From positions 1-53,209 of the forward strand of contig CAINHS010000083.1 in assembly GCA_903848955.1 (NCBI GenBank): a stretch of 53,209 nt of DNA, written 5' to 3'. The position numbers were made by a program, and so were the translations under genes. Below are positions 1 through 11,065 of this stretch, piece by piece; the first letter of the stretch is position 1, and every line of letters starts with the position of its first letter. The notes below the pieces were generated by a model. It was not told the origin of the DNA. It saw nothing but the letters and a program-made list of their open reading frames with translations, and made no database searches. Origin of the DNA: an uncultured beta proteobacterium (GTDB taxonomy: Bacteria > Pseudomonadota > Gammaproteobacteria > Burkholderiales > Rhodocyclaceae).

Positions 1-14
1 CAGAGGAGCTAGAA

Positions 15-494
15 ATGCAGAAATCGTTGCACATTGACCCGGGTAAATGCACCGGCTGCTTGCAATGCGAGATGGCGTGTTCCTACGAGAATTACGGAGT
101 ATTCAACCTCTCCAAGTCGCGCATCAAGGTATTCAACTTCGAGGCGGAAGGACGCAAGGTACCCTACACCTGCACCCAGTGCGCCGAAGCCTGGTGCATG
201 AGTGCCTGTCCGGTCGATGCCATCCGCATTGATGCGGCGACCGGTGCCAAGGTAGTGCATATCGATGTCTGCGTCGGCTGCAAGGTATGCACCATCGCCT
301 GTCCGTTTGGTACGGTGAATTACGTCGCCGACTCGGGCAAGGTACAGAAATGCGATCTGTGCGGCGGCGATCCTGCCTGCGCCGCGGCGTGTCCCACCGC
401 CGCCATCACCTACATCGATGCCGACTGGACCGGGCTGGACAAGATGCGCCAGTGGGCCGGCAAGACCAACACTCAACCGCGCGCCAGCGCCTAA
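15..494 (+). CDS. aorA: AorA-type polyferredoxin subunit of aldehyde oxidoreductase
   Basis: Small (159 aa) cytoplasmic electron-transfer protein with four cysteine clusters typical of 4Fe-4S ferredoxins: CTGCLQCEMAC near residue 14, CTQC..CMSACP near 55, CVGCKVCTIACP near 83 and CDLCGGDPACAAACP near 109. No signal peptide or membrane segment is visible. A GAGGA ribosome site at 3-8 precedes the ATG. It lies 10 bp upstream of the tungsten aldehyde oxidoreductase large subunit, the arrangement known for the aorABC genes of Aromatoleum, where the ferredoxin passes electrons between the tungsten subunit and the flavin subunit. The assignment as AorA rests on the neighbours as much as on the sequence. 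Genes further upstream are outside the window. Confidence 0.88.
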   Translation: MQKSLHIDPGKCTGCLQCEMACSYENYGVFNLSKSRIKVFNFEAEGRKVPYTCTQCAEAWCMSACPVDAIRIDAATGAKVVHIDVCVGCKVCTIACPFGTVNYVADSGKVQKCDLCGGDPACAAACPTAAITYIDADWTGLDKMRQWAGKTNTQPRASA

Positions 495-504
495 GGAGAC
501 TGAC

Positions 505-2361
505 ATGGGATGGACACGAAAAATCCTGCGCGTTGACCTGAGCAAGGGCAGCTGCAAATCCGAGCCCCTCAACATGGAGTGGGCGCAACAGTATCTTGGC
601 CAGCGCGGACTGGCCACCAAGTATTTCGTCGAAGAAGTTGACCCCAAGGTCGATCCGCTGTCGGCAGCGAACAAGATGATCATGGCCACCGGACCGCTGA
701 CCGGCACCATGGCCTCCACCGGCGGCCGCTATTCGGTGATCACCAAGGGACCGCTGACCGGAGCCATCGCCTGCTCGAATTCGGGCGGCCATTTCGGCGC
801 CGAACTCAAGATGGCCGGCTGGGACATGGTCATCTTCGAAGGCAAGTCCGACAAACCGGTATATCTGTGGATCCAGGACGATGTTGCCGAATTGCGCGAT
901 GCATCGCATCTGTGGGGCAAGACCACCTGGGAAACCGAAGAGATGATCAAGTCCGGTCACCACGACCCGCAGATCCGCGTGGCCTCGATCGGACGTGCCG
1001 GCGAGAACGGCGTGTTCTACGCCTGCATCGTCAATGACCTGCACCGCGCTGCCGGCCGCTCCGGGGTTGGCGCCGTGATGGGCTCGAAGAACCTCAAGGC
1101 CGTGGCGATACGAGGCACCGTCGGCGTATCCGGCATCCGCGACTTCAAGGCCTTCATGACCGCGACCAACGCGGCGAAGAAGGTGCTCGCCGACAATGCC
1201 GTTACCGGCCAGGGCCTGCCCAAGTTCGGCACCCAGGTGCTGATGAACGTCATCAACGAAATGGGTGCCCTGCCCACGCGCAACGCCAAGGAAGTGCAAT
1301 TCGAAGGTGCGCGCAAGATTTCCGGCGAAGCCATGCACGAGAAGCGGCTTTCCGACGGCAAGGCCAACCTGGTCACCAATGCGGCGTGCTTCGGCTGCAC
1401 CATCGCCTGCGGCCGTATTTCGCAAGTCGACAAGGACCACTGGAGCGTCAAGAACAACCCCAAGTACTGGGGTGCCACGGGCGGGCTTGAGTACGAAGCG
1501 GCCTGGTCGCTGGGAGCAGCCGACGGGGTGGACGATCTTGATGCGCTGACCGTCGCCAACATGATCTGCAACGAAGACGGCTTCGATCCGATCACCTTCG
1601 GCGCCACGGTAGGCGCGGTGATGGAACTGTACACGATGGGCGTGCTGAGCAAGGAGCAGATCGGCATCGAATCGCCCTTCGGTTCGGCGCAGGCGCTGAT
1701 CGAGATCACCCGCATGACGGCGGAAGGACGAGGTTTCGGCAAGGAAGTCGGCCTTGGCTCGGCGCGTCTGACCGCCAAGTACGGCCATCCGGAACTGTCG
1801 ATGTCGGTCAAGGGGCAGGAATTTCCGGCCTATGATCCGCGCGGCATCCAGGGCATGGGGCTGACCTATGCCACCTCCAATCGCGGTGCCTGCCATCTGC
1901 GCTCCTATACGGTGGCGTCCGAAGTGCTCGGCATACCGGTCAAGACTGATCCGCTGGTGACCGAAGGCAAGCCGGGGCTGGTGATGGCGTTCCAGGACGC
2001 GACAGCGGCCTTCGATTCCTCGGGGACATGCGTTTTCACCACATTTGCGTGGTCGCTGGGCGATCTGGCGCCGCAAATCGATGCGGCCTGCGAAGGCGGG
2101 GAAGGCGGTTGGACGGTCGAGCGTCTGGCGCAGTTGGGCGAACGCATCTGGAACATGGAGCGCCTGTTCAACAATGCCGCCGGCTTTACCGCCAAGGACG
2201 ACGATCTGCCGCTGCGCATGAAGACCGAGCCGGCCAAGACAGGACCGGCCAAGGGTCTGGTCAGCGGCATCGACAAGATGGTGCCGGAGTACTACCAGCT
2301 GCGCGGCTGGGACAAGGCCGGCGTGCCTGAGAAGGACACCCTGGCGCGCCTCGGGCTTTAG
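505..2361 (+). CDS. aorB: Tungsten-dependent aldehyde:ferredoxin oxidoreductase large subunit
   Basis: 618-aa protein of the AOR family, which oxidises aldehydes to carboxylic acids (and can reduce acids) at a tungsten-bis-pterin site. The start at 505 is chosen because AGGAGA lies just upstream and the product then begins MGWTRKILRV, as family members do; a longer open frame begins inside aorA. The 4Fe-4S ligands expected in AOR are visible: Cys295, Cys298 and Cys302 (ACFGCTIAC) and a distal Cys509 in the DSSGTCVF segment. The N-terminal half carries the glycine-rich pterin-binding region. In Aromatoleum this enzyme handles phenylacetaldehyde and benzaldehyde in anaerobic aromatic metabolism; the substrate here cannot be read from sequence. 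A strong terminator follows directly. Confidence 0.93.
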   Translation: MGWTRKILRVDLSKGSCKSEPLNMEWAQQYLGQRGLATKYFVEEVDPKVDPLSAANKMIMATGPLTGTMASTGGRYSVITKGPLTGAIACSNSGGHFGAELKMAGWDMVIFEGKSDKPVYLWIQDDVAELRDASHLWGKTTWETEEMIKSGHHDPQIRVASIGRAGENGVFYACIVNDLHRAAGRSGVGAVMGSKNLKAVAIRGTVGVSGIRDFKAFMTATNAAKKVLADNAVTGQGLPKFGTQVLMNVINEMGALPTRNAKEVQFEGARKISGEAMHEKRLSDGKANLVTNAACFGCTIACGRISQVDKDHWSVKNNPKYWGATGGLEYEAAWSLGAADGVDDLDALTVANMICNEDGFDPITFGATVGAVMELYTMGVLSKEQIGIESPFGSAQALIEITRMTAEGRGFGKEVGLGSARLTAKYGHPELSMSVKGQEFPAYDPRGIQGMGLTYATSNRGACHLRSYTVASEVLGIPVKTDPLVTEGKPGLVMAFQDATAAFDSSGTCVFTTFAWSLGDLAPQIDAACEGGEGGWTVERLAQLGERIWNMERLFNNAAGFTAKDDDLPLRMKTEPAKTGPAKGLVSGIDKMVPEYYQLRGWDKAGVPEKDTLARLGL

Positions 2362-2375
2362 GCCCGGCATTCGAG

Positions 2376-2409
2376 CGCCAAGGCTGCCATCGGCAGCCTT
2401 GGCGTTTTT
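2376..2409 (+). terminator. Rho-independent terminator after aorB
   Basis: A perfect 13-bp stem (CGCCAAGGCTGCC, positions 2376-2388, paired with 2392-2404) closes a 3-nt loop and is followed by five T residues. It lies 14 bp after the aorB stop and separates aorAB from aorC, implying partial termination or a separate promoter for aorC in 2410-2489. Confidence 0.93.
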
Positions 2410-2489
2410 ATTTCAACTTCGGCAACTTCACTCCGGCGAAGCCCGCATGAACCATCACTGAAGCTAGGCTGTTATTTGAGGAATCTGCT

Positions 2490-3734
2490 ATGAAACACGT
2501 CATCATCGGCAACGGCCCCGCCGGCGTCGTCGCCGCCGAGGCCTTGCGTCGCTACGATCCACACGCCGACATCACGCTCATTGGCGAGGAAGTCGAGGCG
2601 CCCTATTCGCGCATGGCGATTCCCTATTTCCTCAACGGCAGCATTTCCGACCAGGGCACGCACCTGCGCAAGTCCGGCGATCACTACGAGCGTCATGGCA
2701 TCCATCTGCGTCAGGGGCGTGTGGTGCGCGTCGAACCGGAAAGCCAGACCATTGTCTTCGAGGACGGCAGCGAACTCGGCTACGACCGCCTGCTGGTCGC
2801 CAGCGGCTGCCATCCGGTGCGCCCGCCGCTGCCCGGCATCGATCTGCCGGGGGTGCATACCTGCTGGACGCTGGCCGATGCACGTGCCATTGCTGCGCGC
2901 GCCGCGCCGGGCAGCCGCGTGCTGCAGATCGGCGCCGGCTTCATCGGCTGCATCATTATGGAAGCGCTTGTCGCCCGCGGTGTCAAGCTGACGGTAGTCG
3001 AGATGGGCGATCGCATGGTACCGCGCATGATGACGCCCAGGGCCGGCACCATGATCCGCCGCTGGGTGGAAAAGAAGGGCGTGGCGGTGCACGTGAATAC
3101 CGGGGTGACGCAGATCGCTGCCAAGGGCGGCGCATTGCTGGCGACGCTCTCCGATGGCGCCAACGTCGAAGCCGATGTCATCATCTGTGCGGCCGGCGTC
3201 AGGCCCAATGTCGCCTTCCTCGCCGGCAGCGGCATGACGGTGGGGCATGGCGTTCATGTCGACCCGCAGATGCGCAGCGATGTACGCAACATCTATGCGG
3301 CCGGCGATGTTACCGAGGCGTCCGGCTTTCATACCGGCGAACGCGAACTCAATGCCATCCAGCCGGCGGCTGCAGACCAGGCGCGGGTTGCCGCGATCAA
3401 CATGGCTGGTGGCGAAGCGCGTTTCCACGGGGCGCTGGCGATCAACGTGCTGGACACGCTGGGCTTGATTTCGACATCCTTCGGTCAGTGGTGGGGTGTC
3501 GAAGGCGGCCAGGGGGTCGAGCGGGCAGACGAAGAAAACTTCCGTTACCTGTCCCTGCAGTTCAAGGACGACGTGTTGGTCGGCGCCACCAGCGTCGGCT
3601 GGACCGATAATGTCGGCGCACTGCGCGGACTGGTACAGGGCCGTTTGCGCCTGGGACCGTGGAAGGACAAACTGCTGCAGGATCCGACACAATTCATGGC
3701 AGCTTATATTTCCCGCATGCAAAAGGTCTCCTGA
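2490..3734 (+). CDS. aorC: AorC-type FAD/NAD(P) oxidoreductase subunit
   Basis: 414-aa pyridine-nucleotide-disulfide-family flavoprotein. An N-terminal FAD dinucleotide motif (GNGPAGVVAAE, residues about 7-17), a second nucleotide motif GAGFIGCIIME near residue 150 for NAD(P), and the FAD-closing IYAAGDV near residue 270 are all visible. In AorABC enzymes this subunit couples the tungsten and ferredoxin subunits to NAD+ reduction, and the order aorA-aorB-aorC supports that role. It has its own ribosome site (TTGAGGA before ATG at 2490). Unlike some aor clusters, no MoaD-like or MoeA-like maturation gene sits between or after the subunits. A nitrite-reductase-type or rubredoxin-reductase-type flavoprotein is the alternative on sequence alone. 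Confidence 0.85.
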   Translation: MKHVIIGNGPAGVVAAEALRRYDPHADITLIGEEVEAPYSRMAIPYFLNGSISDQGTHLRKSGDHYERHGIHLRQGRVVRVEPESQTIVFEDGSELGYDRLLVASGCHPVRPPLPGIDLPGVHTCWTLADARAIAARAAPGSRVLQIGAGFIGCIIMEALVARGVKLTVVEMGDRMVPRMMTPRAGTMIRRWVEKKGVAVHVNTGVTQIAAKGGALLATLSDGANVEADVIICAAGVRPNVAFLAGSGMTVGHGVHVDPQMRSDVRNIYAAGDVTEASGFHTGERELNAIQPAAADQARVAAINMAGGEARFHGALAINVLDTLGLISTSFGQWWGVEGGQGVERADEENFRYLSLQFKDDVLVGATSVGWTDNVGALRGLVQGRLRLGPWKDKLLQDPTQFMAAYISRMQKVS

Positions 3735-3904
3735 GCGGGCAATACCCCGATACCTGGTCCAATCGGCATCAAGCGCAGCCCGACAGCAATGGGACCATTT
3801 ATCGGCCCGTCAATGAGCTGTTCGCGCTGATCTATTCGTACATGGCCAGAGCCGCACTGTGTTCGCGCTTGGCGAAATCCGGGAGACCGGGGTTCGGCGG
3901 AGGC

Positions 3905-3929
3905 TGTCTCAGTTTGATACAGCTGTGTC
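3905..3929 (+). promoter_or_regulatory. Clustered TGTNTC half-sites (candidate activator site)
   Basis: TGTCTC (3905-3910), GATACA (3916-3921, the complement of TGTATC) and TGTGTC (3924-3929) form two overlapping imperfect palindromes sharing the middle half-site. They lie about 125 bp upstream of the sigma-54-like promoter, the usual place for an enhancer-binding protein. The identity of any regulator is inferred; AcoR-type regulators are known for AldB/acetoin genes. Confidence 0.45.
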
Positions 3930-4051
3930 GTATTGCTACGTAAAATATGCAAATTATCCCATAAATACAAGGATCTGGCGCAGGCGGCCCATATCGCGCC
4001 GTGCGTTGATACGAGGCCTTAATCGGCGCCTTGTGCCTTGTCCATGGAGAC

Positions 4052-4067
4052 TGGCACGGTAGTTGAT
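4052..4067 (+). promoter_or_regulatory. Candidate sigma-54 (-24/-12) promoter of aldB
   Basis: TGGCACGGTAGTTGAT matches the sigma-54 consensus TGGCACG-N4-TTGCW at every fixed position except C to A in the -12 element, with the correct 10-bp GG-to-GC spacing. It is about 60 bp upstream of the aldB start. The near-perfect -24 box makes it credible, the altered -12 dinucleotide makes it uncertain. Confidence 0.55.
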
Positions 4068-4127
4068 GGTAGGGGTGTTCCGCAAGGGAATGCCTGCGCG
4101 ACCAACCCCGAACATGGAGGAAACAAG

Positions 4128-5648
4128 ATGATCTACGCTGCCCCCGGTACTGCCGGCGCCAAAGTCAACTTCAAGGCAAAATATGACAATTTCATTGGCG
4201 GCAAGTGGGTTGCCCCGGTCAAGGGTCAATACTTCGATGTCATTACTCCGATCAGCGGCAAAACCTATACCCAGGCCGCCCGCTCAGGCGCCGAGGATAT
4301 AGAACTGGCGCTCGACGCCGCCCACGCCGCCGCCGACAAGTGGGGCAAGACCGCGCCCGCCGAACGCGCCAACGTGCTGCTGAAGATCGCCGACCGCATC
4401 GAAGCCAACCTCGAGTTGCTGGCCTACGCCGAGACCGTGGACAACGGCAAGCCGATCCGTGAAACGATGGCCGCCGACATCCCGCTCACCGCCGACCACT
4501 TCCGCTACTTCGCCGGCTGCGTGCGCGCCCAGGAAGGCGCGTTGAGCGATATCGACGAGAACACCGTCGCCTATCACTACCATGAGCCGCTGGGCGTTGT
4601 CGGCCAGATCATTCCCTGGAATTTCCCGATCCTGATGGCGGCGTGGAAGCTCGCTCCCGCAATCGGTGCCGGCAATTGCGTGGTGCTGAAACCGGCCGAA
4701 TCGACGCCGATCAGCATCCTGGTGTTGGCCGAACTGATCGCCGACCTGCTGCCGCCGGGAGTGCTCAACATCGTCAACGGCTACGGCCGTGAAGCCGGCA
4801 TGCCGCTGGCCACGAGCAAGCGCATTGCCAAGATCGCCTTCACCGGTTCCACCAGCACGGGCCGCGTCATCGCCCAGGCCGCTGCCAACAACCTGATCCC
4901 GGCGACGCTGGAACTCGGCGGCAAGTCGCCCAACGTGTTCTTTGCCGATGTCATGGATAAGGACGACGGCTTCCTCGACAAGGCCATCGAGGGCCTCGTC
5001 CTGTTTGCCTTCAATCAAGGCGAAGTCTGCACCTGCCCGTCGCGCGCCCTGATCCAGGAATCCATCTACGACAAGTTCATGGAGCGCTGCATTGCTCGCG
5101 TCAAGGCCATCAAGCAGGGCAACCCGCTGGATACCGACACCATGATCGGCGCCCAGGCCTCCAAGGAGCAACTGACCAAGATCATGTCCTACCTCGATCT
5201 CGGCAAGCAGGAAGGCGCCCAGGTGCTGACCGGCGGCGCCCAAGCCAACCTGAGCGGCGACCTGGCCGGCGGCTACTACGTGCAGCCGACCCTGTTCAAG
5301 GGTCACAACAAGATGCGCATCTTCCAGGAAGAAATCTTCGGGCCGGTGCTGGCCGTGACCACCTTCAAGGACGAAGCCGACGCGTTGGCGATCGCCAACG
5401 ACACGCTGTACGGTCTCGGCGCCGGCGTGTGGAGCCGCAACGGCAACGTCGCTTACCGCATGGGCCGCGCCATCAAGGCCGGCCGCGTATGGACCAACTG
5501 CTACCACGCCTACCCGGCCCACGCGGCCTTCGGCGGCTACAAGGAGTCCGGCATCGGTCGCGAGACGCACAAGGTCATGCTTGACCACTACCAGCAAACC
5601 AAGAACCTGCTGGTCAGCTACGCGGAGCAAAAGCTCGGCTTCTTCTGA
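4128..5648 (+). CDS. aldB: NAD-dependent aldehyde dehydrogenase, AldB/ExaC type
   Basis: 506-aa aldehyde dehydrogenase of the acetaldehyde dehydrogenase II group (AldB, ExaC, AcoD), oxidising acetaldehyde and related aldehydes with NAD(P)+. The start at 4128 is preceded by GGAGGAAACAAG, an excellent ribosome site. The general-base glutamate lies in LELGGKSPN and the nucleophile is Cys301 in [12 protein letters not shown], a signature close to E. coli AldB. The coenzyme-binding GSTSTG is near residue 240. It forms a unit with the DUF779 gene downstream, a pairing common for this group, although a terminator separates the two. Sigma-54 control is suggested by the upstream region. Confidence 0.93.
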   Translation: MIYAAPGTAGAKVNFKAKYDNFIGGKWVAPVKGQYFDVITPISGKTYTQAARSGAEDIELALDAAHAAADKWGKTAPAERANVLLKIADRIEANLELLAYAETVDNGKPIRETMAADIPLTADHFRYFAGCVRAQEGALSDIDENTVAYHYHEPLGVVGQIIPWNFPILMAAWKLAPAIGAGNCVVLKPAESTPISILVLAELIADLLPPGVLNIVNGYGREAGMPLATSKRIAKIAFTGSTSTGRVIAQAAANNLIPATLELGGKSPNVFFADVMDKDDGFLDKAIEGLVLFAFNQGEVCTCPSRALIQESIYDKFMERCIARVKAIKQGNPLDTDTMIGAQASKEQLTKIMSYLDLGKQEGAQVLTGGAQANLSGDLAGGYYVQPTLFKGHNKMRIFQEEIFGPVLAVTTFKDEADALAIANDTLYGLGAGVWSRNGNVAYRMGRAIKAGRVWTNCYHAYPAHAAFGGYKESGIGRETHKVMLDHYQQTKNLLVSYAEQKLGFF

Positions 5649-5677
5649 TCCTCCGCTCAATGATGCGTTGAGCTTAC

Positions 5678-5710
5678 AGGGGGCTAATTTTCCATTAGCC
5701 CCCTTTTTTT
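5678..5710 (+). terminator. Rho-independent terminator after aldB
   Basis: A 10-bp perfect stem (GGGGGCTAAT at 5678-5687 with ATTAGCCCCC at 5693-5702) is followed by a run of seven T (5704-5710). The DUF779 start is only 13 bp beyond the T run, so that gene is presumably expressed by read-through. Confidence 0.93.
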
Positions 5711-5723
5711 ATTGGAGCCAGGC

Positions 5724-6089
5724 ATGGTTGATAAAGTCACCGCCACCGCGGCGGCTCTCGAACTGATCGCGTTCCTCAAGCAGAAACACGGCCCCCTGAT
5801 GTTTCACCAGTCCGGCGGCTGTTGCGACAACAGTGCTGCAAATTGCTATCTGCCGGGCGAACTGACCATCGGCGCCGGGGATGAGTTTCTCGGCGAGATC
5901 GGCGGCTGCCCGTTTTACATCGGCAAGGCGCAATACGAATACTGGAAGCACACCCAACTCATCATCGACGTGATCGAAGGCCATGGCGGGACCTTTTCGC
6001 TCGAAGGTCCCGAGGGCAAGGCATTTCACACGCGATCGCGGCTGTTCAGCGACGCGGAGTGGGCGCAACTGAGCCGGGAGGCTGGCTAG
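5724..6089 (+). CDS. DUF779 family protein
   Basis: 121-aa protein of the DUF779 family, whose genes regularly follow AldB/ExaC-type aldehyde dehydrogenases; its biochemical role is not established to my knowledge. The start at ATG 5724 has GGAG seven bases upstream; a TTG at 5712 in the same frame is less likely. Conserved-looking cysteines, SGGCCDNSAANC near residues 34-45 and IGGCPF near 67, suggest metal or thiol chemistry, but this is inference. No signal or membrane segment is seen. It lies immediately downstream of the aldB terminator. Confidence 0.85.
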   Translation: MVDKVTATAAALELIAFLKQKHGPLMFHQSGGCCDNSAANCYLPGELTIGAGDEFLGEIGGCPFYIGKAQYEYWKHTQLIIDVIEGHGGTFSLEGPEGKAFHTRSRLFSDAEWAQLSREAG

Positions 6090-6200
6090 GCGCGCTCGCG
6101 CGGGCGGATCATCGCCGCCCCGCCGGCAGCGACTTTTACCCGCCCCGGCGACACCAGCCGGTAGAATGCGCGACCCGCTGTCCATTCCGCTCCCGTCGCC

Positions 6201-7832
<1,632 letters not shown>

Positions 7833-7860
7833 TGGCTGCGCTTGCGGTGAAGCGCATCTT

Positions 7861-7881
7861 GTATTACAGTTAATACGTATT
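7861..7881 (+). promoter_or_regulatory. Overlapping palindromes upstream of toxin-antitoxin genes
   Basis: A perfect inverted repeat GTATTA-N4-TAATAC (7861-7876) overlaps a second perfect palindrome AATACGTATT (7872-7881), 19 bp upstream of the antitoxin start. This fits an autoregulatory operator for a ribbon-helix-helix antitoxin, and the AT-rich half-sites could also include a -10 element. Confidence 0.6.
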
Positions 7882-7900
7882 CGTTCCGGGAACCGCTGCC

Positions 7901-8167
7901 ATGACCACCACCGTTCGCCTTCCCCTGCGCGTCGAGCAGGCGCTGGCGACCTATTGCGTCGAGGCGAAGCGCACGAAATCGGAAGTGATCGTCGAACTCC
8001 TGGAGCAGCGCTTCATGGGCACGCAAACCGAACGCACGCCTTACGAACTGGCGCAGGAAGCCGGCTTCATCGGCTGCGTGTCCGGCAAGGGCAAAACTGC
8101 GGGCAGCGCCAAGGAGCGCGTCGTAGTCGCCATACGCAAGAAGCACGGCAAGAAGGCCGCGGCGTGA
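7901..8167 (+). CDS. Ribbon-helix-helix antitoxin
   Basis: 88-aa protein beginning MTTTVRLPLRVEQAL, a ribbon-helix-helix (CopG/MetJ-like) DNA-binding start, with the usual second helix EAKRTKSEVIVELLEQR near residues 24-40. The C-terminal half is basic and presumably binds the toxin. It precedes a PIN-domain gene with a 4-bp stop/start overlap, the hallmark of a type II toxin-antitoxin pair, and palindromes suited to autorepression lie just upstream. The pair sits between two ABC-F genes on the same strand, so it may be a local insertion into a housekeeping operon. Confidence 0.85.
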   Translation: MTTTVRLPLRVEQALATYCVEAKRTKSEVIVELLEQRFMGTQTERTPYELAQEAGFIGCVSGKGKTAGSAKERVVVAIRKKHGKKAAA

Positions 8168-8580
8168 GTTCCCTGCTGGTCGATACCGGTCCGCTGGTGG
8201 CGCTGGCGGACAAACGCGATGCCGCCCATGAGGATTGCAAGACGTTTCTCGCCGGATATCGCGGCCGGCTGCTGACGACCTGGGCGGTGCTGACGGAGTT
8301 CTCGCACCTGGCGCCCTCCGTCGCCGCGACGCTGCCGCTGTATCGCTGGATCGACAAGGGCGGCCTGGAACTGCTGCCGCTGGGACGCGACGAACTGGTG
8401 CGCGCCATCGACTGGCTCGAGAAATACGCCGACCGGCCGATGGACCTGGCCGACGCCTCGCTGGTGATCGCCGCGATGAGCACGGGCATACACACGGTGT
8501 GGACCCTCGACCGCAACGACTTCGAAACCTACCGGCTGCCGGGGCGCAAGCGCTTCCGCCTCGCGGTGCCGGCACGATGA
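8164..8580 (+). CDS. PIN-domain toxin (VapC-like ribonuclease)
   Basis: 138-aa PIN-domain protein, the expected ribonuclease partner of the antitoxin. It starts at a GTG (8164) overlapping the antitoxin stop, giving VSSLLVDTGPLVALADK. The acidic residues that bind metal in PIN nucleases are visible: Asp in LVDTGP near residue 7, Glu in LTEFSH near 45, Asp in DLADASL near 98 and Asp in WTLDRNDF near 117. A longer open frame upstream is not used because it would overlap the antitoxin. The stop overlaps the next gene by ATGA. The RNA target is unknown. Confidence 0.85.
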   Translation: MSSLLVDTGPLVALADKRDAAHEDCKTFLAGYRGRLLTTWAVLTEFSHLAPSVAATLPLYRWIDKGGLELLPLGRDELVRAIDWLEKYADRPMDLADASLVIAAMSTGIHTVWTLDRNDFETYRLPGRKRFRLAVPAR

Positions 8581-9133
8581 GCCTGCTGCGCGGCCCCGCC
8601 CGCCTCATCCTCAAACTGCTGGGCTGGAAGCTGCTCGATTTGCCGCAGCGCCCCGCCAAGGCGGTGGTGATCGGCTACCCGCACACCTCGAACTGGGATT
8701 TCCCGCTCGCCATCCTGACCATGTTGGCGCTGGAGATGGATGCGCGCTGGCTGGGCAAGGACGCGCTGTTCCGCTTCGGCTTCGGCCCTGTCATGCGCGG
8801 ACTGGGAGGCATTGCCGTGAACCGGCGCCAGCAGACGGGCTTCGTCGAGCGCATGGCGGCCGAATTCGCCAGCCGCAGCCGCCTGCTGCTGGTAATCGCC
8901 ACCGAAGGTACGCGCAGCCTGCGGCCGGGCTGGAAATCGGGCTTTTATCGTATTGCACTGGCAGCCGGTGTGCCGGTCGTCATCGGTGTCGTCGACTATT
9001 CGAAGCGCGAGGCGGGCCTGGTGTCCAGCCTCGCCATGAGCGGTGACGCCGACGCCGACATGGCGCGCATCGCCCTGTGCTACGAGGGTCGCTGCGGCTA
9101 TCACCACGAGAAGGCTTCGCCCATCCGGCTCCT

Positions 9134-9137
<4 letters not shown>
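8577..9137 (+). CDS. PlsC-like 1-acyl-glycerol-phosphate acyltransferase family protein
   Basis: 186-aa member of the glycerolipid acyltransferase superfamily. The catalytic H-X4-D motif appears as PHTSNWDFP near residue 38 and the substrate-binding motif as EGTRS near residue 106. It is shorter than PlsC (about 240 aa) and resembles the compact family found beside other housekeeping genes; the acyl acceptor is unknown. The start overlaps the toxin stop (ATGA), and its stop overlaps the start of yheS by four bases, so it appears translationally coupled on both sides. Confidence 0.82.

Positions 9138-11065
<1,928 letters not shown>

Larger units (their letters stand above)
3735..4127. other. 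Intergenic control region upstream of aldB
   Basis: 393 bp without a convincing gene. The frame read from 4038 toward aldB is its N-terminal extension from a TTG and lacks a ribosome site, so it is not used. The region contains a cluster of TGTNTC half-sites (3905-3929), an AT-rich tract at about 3930-3970 and a sigma-54-like element (4052-4067), annotated separately. No terminator for aorC was recognised. Confidence 0.6.

Noticed and set aside
406-2370. 654-codon open frame antisense to aorB
   Set aside because: A shadow frame from high GC content: it lies fully over aorB, lacks family resemblance and its product is rich in His, Arg, Gly and Ala as antisense frames are.
4038-4127. Longer aldB N-terminus from TTG 4038
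   Set aside because: No ribosome site; it would run through the sigma-54-like element, and ATG 4128 has an excellent site and gives the usual family start.
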